Assembly (NCBI GenBank): GCA_964519015.1
Contig: CAZFHZ010000086.1
Span: 1 to 14,199, forward strand
Direction: 5' to 3'
Length of the DNA: 14,199 nucleotides
From: CAZFHZ01 sp964519015
GTDB lineage: Bacteria; Blakebacterota; Blakebacteria; Blakebacterales; CAYUVJ01
Position numbers and translations under genes: made by a program. A model generated the notes under the pieces. That model searched no databases. It was not told the DNA's origin and worked only from the letters and a program-made list of their open reading frames with translations. The stretch's first letter is position 1; every line of letters starts with the position of its first letter. Below, piece after piece: positions 1 through 6,897 of this stretch.

Positions 1-213
1 GTGTTCCCCCCGTCCCGCCTTGACGTGGGGCCGGCGCTGCCGGTCGAGCAGGGTACGCAGGTGGGGGTCCACCTCCACGATCACATCCCCCCCCCGGCCA
101 CCGTCGCCGCCGTCGGGCCCCCCCCGCGGGACGAACTTCTCCCGGCGGAAGGAGACACAGCCGCTCCCCCCCGTCCCGGCGGTCACATGGATGGTGGCGG
201 TGTCGATGAACAC
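1..213 (-). CDS. obg: Obg family GTPase, N-terminal part (cut by window edge)
   Basis: The visible 71 residues begin MFIDTATIHV and match the glycine-rich Obg fold that precedes the GTPase domain in the ribosome-associated Obg/CgtA GTPases, which act in 50S assembly and stress control. The diagnostic stretch is GTGGSGCVSFRREKFVPRGG (residues 13-32), followed by DGGDGGRGGDV. The G domain lies beyond the left edge. I chose the GTG start at 213 because it gives the normal Obg N-terminus and has AAGGA about 11 bases upstream, inside the end of the preceding gene. Only 5 bases separate it from that gene's stop, so the two are probably co-transcribed and translationally coupled. Two G runs (9 and 8 bases) fall in the glycine motifs. 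Family assignment is secure; the rest of the protein is not visible. Confidence 0.93.
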   Translation of the reverse strand, partial: MFIDTATIHVTAGTGGSGCVSFRREKFVPRGGPDGGDGGRGGDVIVEVDPHLRTLLDRQRRPHVKAGRGEH

Positions 214-218
214 GTCGC

Positions 219-1757
219 TCAGCGTCCTTCGCGGGCCAGCACGTCCGCGAGCGCTTCGGCCGTGGGCGGGCGTCCCACCGTGAACACCAGTGCCTGGAAG
301 AAACCGTCCAGGTAGTCTCCGCCGGTGATGGTCGCACAGGCGGCCATGATGTCGGCATCCTGGACCGCGCGGGGTGTTCCCGGGATCAGGTTCCGGCGGC
401 GCCAGAGGGCCCGGGCCAGGTCGGTGAAACGCTGCTGGCCGCCGCTCAGGCGGGCAATCGTGGCATCCAGGGCCAGGGCCACCACCACCCCCCGCTCCCG
501 GGCCAGGCTGCCCGTCCAGGAGACGGCCGCCCCGGGGAGGGTCCCCGGCAGGGCCACCTCGGAACTCTCGAGGGTGCCCCGCAGGCGCGCTTCCTCCTGG
601 ACGAAGGTCCAGTCGGCGGCATGCGGGTGGGCCAGGTAGGCTTGTTCGGAGCGCAGGATCTGCTGCCGGAACTGGTCCCGCTGGATCATCTCCTGGCGCA
701 GCAGGGCCAGCCAGGCGAGGTAGTCGATCCCCCCTTCGGAGAACCAGGCCGGCGCGCTCCCGTCCGGTCCCAACCAGAGCCGCAGCAGTTCACGGGCCAG
801 GGCATGGAGGGAGGGCACGTTCTCCATCAGGTCCACCCGTTCCCCCCAGCCGAGCGCCAGACTGTCCCCCAGCCGGAGCGCCGCCACCCCCCCGGCGGCC
901 ACCGACGGGACGAGCACGGTGAGCGATCCGGTCGGCAGGGCCCCGAAGATCTCCTGCCCGGCGGCCAGCATCCGCCGGACCGCCTGGACGATCAGGACAT
1001 CCTCTTCCGGCCGGCGGCCCTGGATCCCGACCACGACCTCCATACCCGCGGCCTGGAAGTTCTGTCTCCGGAAGTCTCCGATGGCCAGGATGGTCGACCA
1101 GAGCCGGCTGGTGTCGGCCGGCCGGAAGTTCCGACCGAATCCCTCCCAGGGGACCAGGATGCGCCAGGAGATGGGGATGTCGAAGATGACCTCGGTCTGG
1201 ATGGGACCGTTCGCCCGGGTGGCCCCGGTGCCGGCCGCCAGGGCGGGGTCGGGCACCAGGAAGAGCTCATAACCGGGACCGTAGAGGGCCTCGCTATTGA
1301 TCCCGAGTCCGGCCGCGCCCACCGGAGCGGTCCCCGGTGCGGTGACCCGCCAGGAGAGGCGCATGCCGCCCCCCGATCCGCCGGTGACCGTCCAGCCGCG
1401 CGGATGCACATCCACCCGGAGCGGCTGACCGAATCCGTCCATCGCCTCCGGTCGGCTCTGCTCCCCCCTCCTCAGATGCGGGTCGGCGTGACGCCAGACC
1501 ACCCCTCCCCCAACCTCGCCGAAGAGGACGGCCACCACTTCGACCGCATGCTCGTCGAGCAACGGCCGCACGACATAGGAGACCCGCCACGACTCGACCG
1601 GAGAGGCGGTCTCCCCCCCGTAGGAAGGGTAGCGCCCCGTCTGGGAGCGGGCGACGGGCGGGCCGGCCGAAAACAGGACACCGGCGAGCAGGAGCACGGG
1701 CAGAGCACGGCCGGGAGGGGCCGGGTGGCCGGTCGGGATACGCGCTATACTCTCCAT
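219..1757 (-). CDS. Secreted M61-type peptidase homologue, zinc site apparently lost
   Basis: 512 residues from the ATG at 1757. The N-terminus is a signal peptide: Arg at 6 and 17, a hydrophobic core at about 19-31 (LPVLLLAGVLF) and likely cleavage after ARS (38). Residues 313-350 resemble the active-site region of M61 glycyl-aminopeptidase-like gluzincins, which normally read HExxHxW then WFxEG. Here the first motif reads RELLRLW (322-328) and the second WFSEG (338-342, Glu341). Both zinc-binding histidines are therefore arginine, while the glutamates and tryptophans remain. I infer a catalytically dead exported or periplasmic protein that may bind peptides or act as a scaffold; the substrate is unknown. 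It lies 5 bases upstream of obg. The start codon abuts the polX start on the other strand, and GAGG four bases upstream lies within polX. Coding status is strong, M61 kinship moderate. A distant non-peptidase family is the alternative. Confidence 0.75.
   Translation of the reverse strand: MESIARIPTGHPAPPGRALPVLLLAGVLFSAGPPVARSQTGRYPSYGGETASPVESWRVSYVVRPLLDEHAVEVVAVLFGEVGGGVVWRHADPHLRRGEQSRPEAMDGFGQPLRVDVHPRGWTVTGGSGGGMRLSWRVTAPGTAPVGAAGLGINSEALYGPGYELFLVPDPALAAGTGATRANGPIQTEVIFDIPISWRILVPWEGFGRNFRPADTSRLWSTILAIGDFRRQNFQAAGMEVVVGIQGRRPEEDVLIVQAVRRMLAAGQEIFGALPTGSLTVLVPSVAAGGVAALRLGDSLALGWGERVDLMENVPSLHALARELLRLWLGPDGSAPAWFSEGGIDYLAWLALLRQEMIQRDQFRQQILRSEQAYLAHPHAADWTFVQEEARLRGTLESSEVALPGTLPGAAVSWTGSLARERGVVVALALDATIARLSGGQQRFTDLARALWRRRNLIPGTPRAVQDADIMAACATITGGDYLDGFFQALVFTVGRPPTAEALADVLAREGR
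1746..1751 (+). promoter_or_regulatory. Candidate -10 box for a leaderless polX mRNA
   Basis: TATACT matches TATAAT at five of six positions in very GC-rich DNA. Its last base is seven bases before the polX ATG, which would put the transcription start on the A of the ATG. No Shine-Dalgarno sequence precedes polX, which fits a leaderless transcript. No convincing -35 was found 16-18 bases upstream. The box lies inside the signal-peptide region of the divergent gene. Confidence 0.4.
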
Positions 1758-3554
1758 ATGACCTCGAACGCCTGGATCTATCAGCTGTTCAGCGAGATGG
1801 CCGACCTGCTCGAACTCTCGGAAGCGAATCCGTTCAAGGTCCGAGCCTACCGCCGCGCAGCCCAGACCATCGATGGACTGAGTGAGGACGTAGCCGACCG
1901 CGCCGCACAAGGGACCCTGGAGGAGATCCCGGGCATCGGCCGGGACCTCGCCCTGAAGATAGGGGAATTCCTGGCCGGGGGCACCATCGCCGAACTCGAG
2001 GAGCTCCGGGCCACCGTCCCCCCGGTACTGGTCCGCATGATCCGGATCCCCGGCCTGGGTCCGAAGAACGCCCTCCGCCTGCACCGCGAGCTCGCGCTCA
2101 CCCGTCTGGAGGAGCTGGAGCAGGCCTGCCGCCAGGACCGGGTGGCCGCCTTGAAGGGGTTCGGCGCCAAGAGCCAGCAGAACCTGCTGGAGGGGATCGA
2201 TTTCCTGAAGCGGGCCTCGGAGCGCCGTCCGCTGGGCGAGGTCATGCCGGTGGCCGAGGCGATCTTAGCGGCGCTCGAAGCGGTCCCCGGTGTGGAGAGG
2301 GTCAGCCCGGCGGGGAGCCTGCGCCGGATGAAGGAGACGGTCAAGGACATCGACCTGGTGGCCGCGGCGGCCGATCCCGGGCCGGTCATGGCGGCCTTCA
2401 CCGGCCATCCCCTGGCGGCCCGGGTGCTGGCCCACGGCACCACCCGTTCGAGCATCCGGACCGCCGATGACCTCCAGGTGGACCTCCGGGTGGTCCCCCC
2501 CGAAGTCTTCGGAGCCGCCCTGATGCACTTCACCGGCAGCCGGGAGCACAATATCCGGCTGCGCGAGCGGGCGGTACCGGCCGGGCTCAAGATCAACGAG
2601 TACGGCGTCTTCGACGTCTCCGGCCTCTCCGAGGAGGAGGTCAAGGATCCCCGGGCCGGACGGCGACTGGGCTCGGAGTCCGAGCAGGCCTGCTTCGAGG
2701 CCCTGGGGCTCCCCTGGATACCCCCCGAACTGCGGGAGGATTCCGGGGAGATCCAGGCCGCCCTGGAGGATTCCCTCCCCCCTCTTCTGGAACCTGAACA
2801 CATCCGAGGCGACCTGCATGCCCACACCGACGCCAGTGACGGCCGGCAGACCCTGGCCGAACTCATCGAAGCCGCCCGGCGCCGGGGGTACGCGTACATC
2901 GGGGTCACCGACCACTCCCGGAGCCTGCGACTGGCCGGCGGGCTCGAAGTAGACCGCATGCGCTGGCAGATCGACCGGGTGCGGGAGGCCGATGCCCGTC
3001 AGGGGGACATCCGGGTGCTGGTAGGGAGCGAGGTCGACATCCTCCGGGACGGCACCCTCGACTACCCCGACGAACTGCTGGCCGAACTCGACATCGTGAT
3101 CGGGTCGATCCACACCAGTTTCCGGCTCGACCTCCCGACCCAGACCGCCCGCCTGATCACGGCCATGCAGAATCCATACCTGTTCGCGATCGGACACCCC
3201 ACCGGGCGCCTGCTGGGAGAGCGGGAGGCCTACCCGATCGACCTCGAAGCGGTCATCGCGGAAGCGGCCCGGACCGGAACCGCCCTGGAGATCAACGCCA
3301 ACCCGAGCCGGCTCGACCTGAACGACCGGAACGCCCGGGCCGCCCGCCGGGCCGGGGTGCCGATCCTCATCAGCACGGACGCCCACCGGACCGACCAGCT
3401 CGATTTCATGGGTTTCGGGGTGCGGGTGGCCCGCCGGGCCTGGCTCGGCCCCGAAGATATCGTCAACACCCTGCCCGAAAAGGAACTCCTGAAGGCCCTT
3501 CACCGCAAACGGCCGGGGAAGGGCTCCGGGAAGACCGTTCGGGGGCGGACTTGA
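1758..3554 (+). CDS. polX: DNA polymerase/3'-5' exonuclease PolX (family X plus PHP domain)
   Basis: 598 residues, close to the usual 570-590 of bacterial PolX. PolX fills short gaps in base-excision and end-joining repair and proofreads with its PHP exonuclease. Order of parts: the 8-kDa-like N-terminal domain (NPFKVRAYRRAA, 24-35); helix-hairpin-helix motifs IPGIGRDLALKI (57-68) and IPGLGPKNALRL (97-108); and the nucleotidyltransferase palm with AGS (185-187), Asp197 and Asp199 in KDIDL, and Asp242 in QVDLRV. The C-terminal PHP domain carries DLHAHTD (His354, His356), DH (385-386), Glu425, His452, His480 and STDAH (Asp541, His543). All metal-binding positions I can recognise are intact, so both activities are expected. 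The frame stays open upstream to 621, but that part is a shadow of the opposite gene. The ATG at 1758 starts the conserved domain and fits the -10 box. The basic C-terminal tail (583-598) is unremarkable. Confidence 0.96.
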   Translation: MTSNAWIYQLFSEMADLLELSEANPFKVRAYRRAAQTIDGLSEDVADRAAQGTLEEIPGIGRDLALKIGEFLAGGTIAELEELRATVPPVLVRMIRIPGLGPKNALRLHRELALTRLEELEQACRQDRVAALKGFGAKSQQNLLEGIDFLKRASERRPLGEVMPVAEAILAALEAVPGVERVSPAGSLRRMKETVKDIDLVAAAADPGPVMAAFTGHPLAARVLAHGTTRSSIRTADDLQVDLRVVPPEVFGAALMHFTGSREHNIRLRERAVPAGLKINEYGVFDVSGLSEEEVKDPRAGRRLGSESEQACFEALGLPWIPPELREDSGEIQAALEDSLPPLLEPEHIRGDLHAHTDASDGRQTLAELIEAARRRGYAYIGVTDHSRSLRLAGGLEVDRMRWQIDRVREADARQGDIRVLVGSEVDILRDGTLDYPDELLAELDIVIGSIHTSFRLDLPTQTARLITAMQNPYLFAIGHPTGRLLGEREAYPIDLEAVIAEAARTGTALEINANPSRLDLNDRNARAARRAGVPILISTDAHRTDQLDFMGFGVRVARRAWLGPEDIVNTLPEKELLKALHRKRPGKGSGKTVRGRT

Positions 3555-3579
3555 AGAATTCGTTTGGCTGCCGTATGAT
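3551..3579 (+). promoter_or_regulatory. Predicted sigma70 promoter for the outer-membrane protein gene
   Basis: TTGAAG (3551-3556) and TATGAT (3574-3579) are separated by exactly 17 bases. They match the consensus at four and five of six positions. The -35 overlaps the polX stop codon. The predicted start near 3586 gives a leader of about 75 bases before the TTG start at 3661. Confidence 0.65.
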
Positions 3580-3660
3580 GTCCTATCACACTAGAAACAC
3601 GAACGGCCCGTCGACGCGGTCGCCAGCCCTGCGCCGGGCCCCCGGAACGGGAGGAACAGC

Positions 3661-4845
3661 TTGATCCGCAATGCACGTCGTCTTCAGTACTCGGTCGCCC
3701 TGTCCGCGGCGATCGCGCTTCTGTCGATCACCTGTGCACCGCGCACCGCCGACGCCCAGGGCATCCCGGTGCGTCTGAGCACCCGATCCATGGCCATGGG
3801 CGGGGCCACGCTCCTCTCCGGAGGTCCGATCGAGACCGGTTACCTGAACCCCGGCGCCCTCGGGCTCACCGGCGGGTTCCATCTCTACATCCCGATGTTC
3901 CAGGTGACGTCGAATTCGGACGTGATCGACATGTTCAACTGGGTGAGCGACCACCAGGATGAGTTCCAGACCTTCGATTCGATGTCGCCGACCGATAAAT
4001 ACAACTTCGCCAGCGACGTCGTGGCCGAGTTCGACAACAAATGGGTCAACCTGCTGGTCGACCCGATGGTCGGCATCCAGATGGGTCATTTGAGCATCTC
4101 GGCCTACTCGGTCACCAACGCCCTGCTCAAGGTCTACGCCGACGCCAACATGTTAGCACCCACCGCCGGTATCCAGATCTTCCCGGTCTCCGACCTGGTG
4201 CTGAACGCGGGACTCGGGTTCCAGATCGCCCCCCTGATCCATGTCGGCGTGGGGGCGCGCTACCTGCAGCGCAACTACACCGATACGCCCATCAACCTCG
4301 ACGTGTCCGACTTCGAGAACACCCTGGACGTGTTCAGTGAGGCACTCAGCGAGTCGAACAAGACTCAGACGGGGCTGGCCATAGACGCCGGGGCAACCTT
4401 CACGTTGACCAAGGCGTTCGCAGTGGGCGGGGTGGTCCGCGGCCTGGTCAACAACGTGGAGGATGTGGCGGGTGCCCCTCCCATCAACACCGACCCGGTC
4501 ATCGGGGCCGGCGTGCGCCTGAAGCCGCTCGCCCTGCTGATGGGGATCCCGACCTTCATCCTGAAGGACCTCACCCTGGAAGCCGACCTGATGGACATCA
4601 CGGGTTCCTACGACCAGGACTTCATGGACCGGATCGTGCTGGGGGCCGAGGCCAAGATCCACCCCATCCTGCCCATCCCGGTCTACCTGCGGGCGGGCTA
4701 CGGTCTGGGCAAACTGAGCCTGGGAGCCGGACTCCACTTCCTGGTGCTCGACCTCGGAGCCGCGTTGGTCAAGCGCTCGGTCTACACGCCCGAAGGCTGG
4801 AAGGACGTGGACTTCTACTCGGTATCGATCGGGATCGGCTGGTAG
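3661..4845 (+). CDS. Secreted outer-membrane beta-barrel protein, TraF/PorV/FadL-like
   Basis: 394 residues. The TTG start at 3661 has GGGAGG six bases upstream and no better start is in frame. The signal peptide has Arg/Lys-rich MIRNARR, a core at about 11-24 and likely cleavage at ADA|QG (32/33). Right after it come RSMAMGGA (42-49) and a spaced NPGAL (63-67). This pattern opens FadL-type barrels such as PorV and the TraF-like family (RxMGGA then NPAxL). The rest alternates amphipathic strands with Gly and aromatic residues, and the chain ends SIGIGW, a plausible last strand with a terminal aromatic for BAM insertion. The specific substrate is unknown. It has its own promoter downstream of polX and ends at a hairpin shared with the pilin gene. 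A Cys at 25 is preceded by SIT, not a good lipobox, so I do not call a lipoprotein. Confidence 0.82.
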   Translation: MIRNARRLQYSVALSAAIALLSITCAPRTADAQGIPVRLSTRSMAMGGATLLSGGPIETGYLNPGALGLTGGFHLYIPMFQVTSNSDVIDMFNWVSDHQDEFQTFDSMSPTDKYNFASDVVAEFDNKWVNLLVDPMVGIQMGHLSISAYSVTNALLKVYADANMLAPTAGIQIFPVSDLVLNAGLGFQIAPLIHVGVGARYLQRNYTDTPINLDVSDFENTLDVFSEALSESNKTQTGLAIDAGATFTLTKAFAVGGVVRGLVNNVEDVAGAPPINTDPVIGAGVRLKPLALLMGIPTFILKDLTLEADLMDITGSYDQDFMDRIVLGAEAKIHPILPIPVYLRAGYGLGKLSLGAGLHFLVLDLGAALVKRSVYTPEGWKDVDFYSVSIGIGW

Positions 4846-4889
4846 ATCCAAGAGGGAACATGGATGCCCGCCCGGTGCGGCGGGACAGG

Positions 4890-4915
4890 GAAGGGCGGCC
4901 GGAAGGCCGCCCTTC
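4890..4915. terminator. Bidirectional hairpin terminator between convergent genes
   Basis: An 11-base perfect stem (GAAGGGCGGCC, 4890-4900, with its complement 4905-4915) closes a GGAA tetraloop of the GNRA type. It lies 45 bases after the outer-membrane protein stop and 14 bases beyond the end of the pilin gene on the other strand. The T tract is weak on both sides (GTATT on plus), so termination may be partly factor-dependent. Confidence 0.75.
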
Positions 4916-4928
4916 GTATTCCAGGACA

Positions 4929-5351
4929 CTAGTTCCGGACGATATGATCGTTGGTCAGAGTGAGCCGGGTCCGCTCGGCGTCTTTCGCCCGGGCGATCAG
5001 GGTGAAGGAGGTATCGTCGGCGGAGTAGGAGATGAAGGTGAATTTCGAATCTTCCTCGCGGGGGGGCATCCCGATGAAGGGGGCGACCACCAGCCGCAGG
5101 TCTTCATAGCTGGTGATTATCGAGGAATTGGGGAAGCAGAGGGTGTCGTTGGTGGTCTGGTACATGTAGATCCCGCGCATCGCCAGGGTCATCTCATACT
5201 CGGCGGCGGAGATACGCGCCTCGTTCGTGACGTTGCGGTACTGCGGGATGGCCACGGCGGCCAGGATGGCGATGATGACCAGGACGATGAGCAGCTCGAT
5301 GAGCGTGAACCCGTCCTCACGGGAAGCGGTTATGCGGAAGTCGGCCCCCAC
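4929..5351 (-). CDS. Type IV pilin-like protein (prepilin N-terminal methylation domain)
   Basis: 140 residues. A short basic leader ends in Gly14, followed by FTLIELLIVLVIIAILAAVA, the classic class III signal. Prepilin peptidase would cut at G|F and leave N-terminal Phe with Glu5. The hydrophobic helix runs to about residue 35. The globular C-terminal part (about 100 residues) has a single Cys, so the usual pilin disulfide loop is absent. It may be a minor or major pilin, or a type II secretion GspG-like pseudopilin. No other pilus or secretion genes are in view. The start is decided by the ribosome-binding site: AGGAGG sits directly against a GTG at 5357 but six bases from the GTG at 5351, so I chose 5351. 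It is monocistronic, with a strong predicted promoter and the shared hairpin downstream. Confidence 0.9.
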   Translation of the reverse strand: MGADFRITASREDGFTLIELLIVLVIIAILAAVAIPQYRNVTNEARISAAEYEMTLAMRGIYMYQTTNDTLCFPNSSIITSYEDLRLVVAPFIGMPPREEDSKFTFISYSADDTSFTLIARAKDAERTRLTLTNDHIVRN

Positions 5352-5396
5352 GGACACCCTCCTGGGAAAAGGACCTGGTCTTCGGCCGGCATTTTC

Positions 5397-5426
5397 ATCC
5401 TATCAGGCCCGTCCGCATCCTGTCAT
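5397..5426 (-). promoter_or_regulatory. Predicted strong extended -10 promoter for the pilin gene
   Basis: On the minus strand ATGACA (5426-5421, five of six to TTGACA) and TAGGAT (5402-5397) are 18 bases apart, and TGA directly precedes the -10, giving an extended TGn element. The start would be near 5390, leaving a leader of about 39 bases with an AGGAGG site. It is among the best promoter matches in the window, in keeping with an abundant pilin. Confidence 0.65.
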
Positions 5427-5462
5427 CCTCCCGGCGAGAGGCCGGCCGGCGGCCCGCCTGCC

Positions 5463-6284
5463 TCAGACCGGAGTATCTTCGAGCCCGGTGGACACGCCCT
5501 TGAAGGAATGCTCCAGGAAGGCCTCGCAGGTCCAGGGCATCCTGAGCCGGAAGACTTCCAGGAAGGCCAGCGCGTAGAGACGGATCTCGTACTGGGCGTG
5601 TCGCTCCGCCCGGAGGCGAATGAAGTTCATCAGGCTGCGGGCGTTCACCGTCCAGTAGAATTGAGTGTAGGTGGAGAGGGGGAGCACCTCCCGGGCGATC
5701 TCCTTGGCCACCCCCGCTTCGAGGAGCCGGGAATAGAGGGCCCAGGTCTCCTGCTGATGCTTCTTCATCGCCTCCAGCAGCACCCGTTCCTGTTCCGGCT
5801 CCAGTCGGCCGGTGCTCCCCTGCCGGTCGGCCGTATCGGGCACCCGCAGCGACCCGGGCAGGTGCATCTCCCCCTCGTCGAAGGTGGTGTAGCGGCCGGA
5901 AATCTCGTTGTAGGAGGCCCAGCGGTGCCGGAACCACTGACGGGCCACGAAGAAGGGGCATTTCACATGGAACTTGAAGACCGCGTGCTCGAAGGGGGTC
6001 TCATGCCCGTGCTTGAGCAGGTAGGTGATCAGGCGCCGGTCCTTCTCCTCCCCCTTGCTCCCCGAGCCGAAGGAGACCCGGGCGGACTGCACCACCGCGT
6101 CATCGCTCCCCAAGGTGCCGACCAGGCGGATGAAACCCCGGTCGAGCACCTTCCGTTCCCACTCGGCCGGCACCAGGTCGCTCAGCCGCTCAGTGGCCGT
6201 CTCGCCGAGCCCCTCCTCGGTCTGGGCCAGCTCGGCGGCATGCCGCTCGACCCGGTCCGATCCATTCCCCCCGTGCTCCGACAA
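5463..6284 (-). CDS. thyX: Flavin-dependent thymidylate synthase ThyX
   Basis: 273 residues. ThyX makes dTMP from dUMP using methylene-tetrahydrofolate, NADPH and FAD, as a cytosolic homotetramer. The ThyX motif RHRxxSxNExSxRY is complete: RHRWASYNEISGRY (119-132), with the nucleophile-positioning Ser124 present. TPFEH (96-100) and the later NARSLMNFIRLRAERHAQYEIR region are also family signatures. The frame is open from 6416, but no ATG lies in the right place. I chose the TTG at 6284 because GGGGGAGG stands seven bases before it. This leaves an acidic N-terminal extension of about 43 residues before the conserved core at RKVLDRGF. GTG codons nearer the core are alternatives with weaker sites. 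The gene lies 133 bases downstream of padR on the same strand and may share its transcript. Minus-strand TATCCT (6357-6352) in the gap is a possible private -10, without a good -35. Confidence 0.95.
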   Translation of the reverse strand: MSEHGGNGSDRVERHAAELAQTEEGLGETATERLSDLVPAEWERKVLDRGFIRLVGTLGSDDAVVQSARVSFGSGSKGEEKDRRLITYLLKHGHETPFEHAVFKFHVKCPFFVARQWFRHRWASYNEISGRYTTFDEGEMHLPGSLRVPDTADRQGSTGRLEPEQERVLLEAMKKHQQETWALYSRLLEAGVAKEIAREVLPLSTYTQFYWTVNARSLMNFIRLRAERHAQYEIRLYALAFLEVFRLRMPWTCEAFLEHSFKGVSTGLEDTPV

Positions 6285-6417
6285 CTCGCGACCTCCCCCG
6301 GTGTGGTCGGTACCGCCTCCCGCCGCTCCCAGTGAGGGGAGGAGAGCCTGCAGGATAGGACGATGGTACGATAGGTCGGGCTTCCCGGATAGTCGGGCCG
6401 GGTCACGGGCCGGCACG

Positions 6418-6771
6418 CTACGAGGTCTGCAGGACCCGGGCCACGATCCTCACGAAGGAGTGCCAACGCTCGTTCTCCGCCCGCAGGTGCCGCCGCCCTT
6501 CATCGGTCAGGTGGTAGTACTTGGCCCGTCGTCTATTCTCGGTGATCCGCCATTCCGCGGTGATCAGTCCCCGGCGTTCCATCCGGTAGAGCGCCGGATA
6601 GAGGGTGCCGTCCTCGATATCGAGACTGTCGTCGGTGATCTCCCGGAAGCGGCGGGCCACCCCGAAGCCGTGCTGCGGCCCGGCCGTGAGGATCTGCAGG
6701 ATGAGCATCTCGAGCGTACCCAGCAGCAGGTCGACTCTCTCCTCCTTCCCGGCCCTCCTTCCCTTCCCCAT
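6418..6771 (-). CDS. PadR family transcriptional regulator
   Basis: 117 residues with the PadR winged-helix fold through most of the chain. LLLGTLEMLILQIL (15-28) is helix 1, GPQHGFGVARRF (31-42) leads into helix 2, IEDGTLYPALYRMERRGLI (52-70) is the recognition helix and following turn, and NRRRAKYYHLTDEGRRHL (79-96) is the wing and start of the last helix. The C-terminal dimerisation helix is short (to 117). Such regulators are usually local repressors that bind palindromes in their own promoters. In-frame ATGs upstream (6843, 6825, 6816, 6807) would allow up to 141 residues. I chose 6771 because GGAGG sits five bases before it and family members begin near there. It is followed by thyX, not by the ABC-permease genes often paired with this PadR subgroup. 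An inverted repeat over its predicted promoter suggests autoregulation. The effector ligand is unknown. Confidence 0.9.
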   Translation of the reverse strand: MGKGRRAGKEERVDLLLGTLEMLILQILTAGPQHGFGVARRFREITDDSLDIEDGTLYPALYRMERRGLITAEWRITENRRRAKYYHLTDEGRRHLRAENERWHSFVRIVARVLQTS

Positions 6772-6858
6772 CCCTTCCTCCGACTCGGCCTTCTTCCCTG
6801 CGCTCATCTTCGTCATGGCGCTCATCCCCTGCGGTCGGGTCATGCTCCGGGCACGAAC

Positions 6859-6897
6859 GGGGACTCCTCCCCCTGACGGTCAAGGGGAGGATACCCC
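6859..6897. promoter_or_regulatory. Large inverted repeat, likely PadR operator
   Basis: Arms of 18 bases (6859-6876 and 6880-6897) pair at 15 of 18 positions around a 3-base spacer CGG. The core of each arm is TCCTCCCC or its complement. The repeat covers the predicted -10 and start site of padR, where a repressor dimer would block initiation. As RNA from upstream read-through it could also fold into a hairpin. Confidence 0.6.

Noticed and set aside
621..1757. Long open frame that would extend PolX by about 379 residues at its N-terminus
   Set aside because: The extension is proline/arginine-rich, has no recognisable domain and lies opposite the signal-peptide-bearing M61-like gene. PolX homology begins at the ATG at 1758.
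1758..2084. Upstream extension of the M61-like frame
   Set aside because: It covers the PolX 5' region on the other strand and would bury the signal peptide at residue 109, so the ATG at 1757 is used.
2265..3503. 412-codon minus-strand open frame opposite polX
   Set aside because: It lies wholly opposite the conserved PolX core, has no domain and shows the composition expected of a GC-rich shadow frame.
3681..3740. Lipoprotein signal in the outer-membrane protein (Cys25)
   Set aside because: The residues before the Cys (LSIT) do not fit a lipobox, and a good signal peptidase I site, ADA|QG, follows.
5431..5450. Terminator hairpin after thyX (CCGGC/GCCGG)
   Set aside because: The stem is only five bases with a five-base loop in very GC-rich sequence and has no T tract, so it is not distinguishable from chance.
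4860..6335. 491-codon plus-strand open frame across the pilin and thyX region
   Set aside because: It runs opposite two secure genes, a promoter and a terminator hairpin, and its residues are shadow-like.
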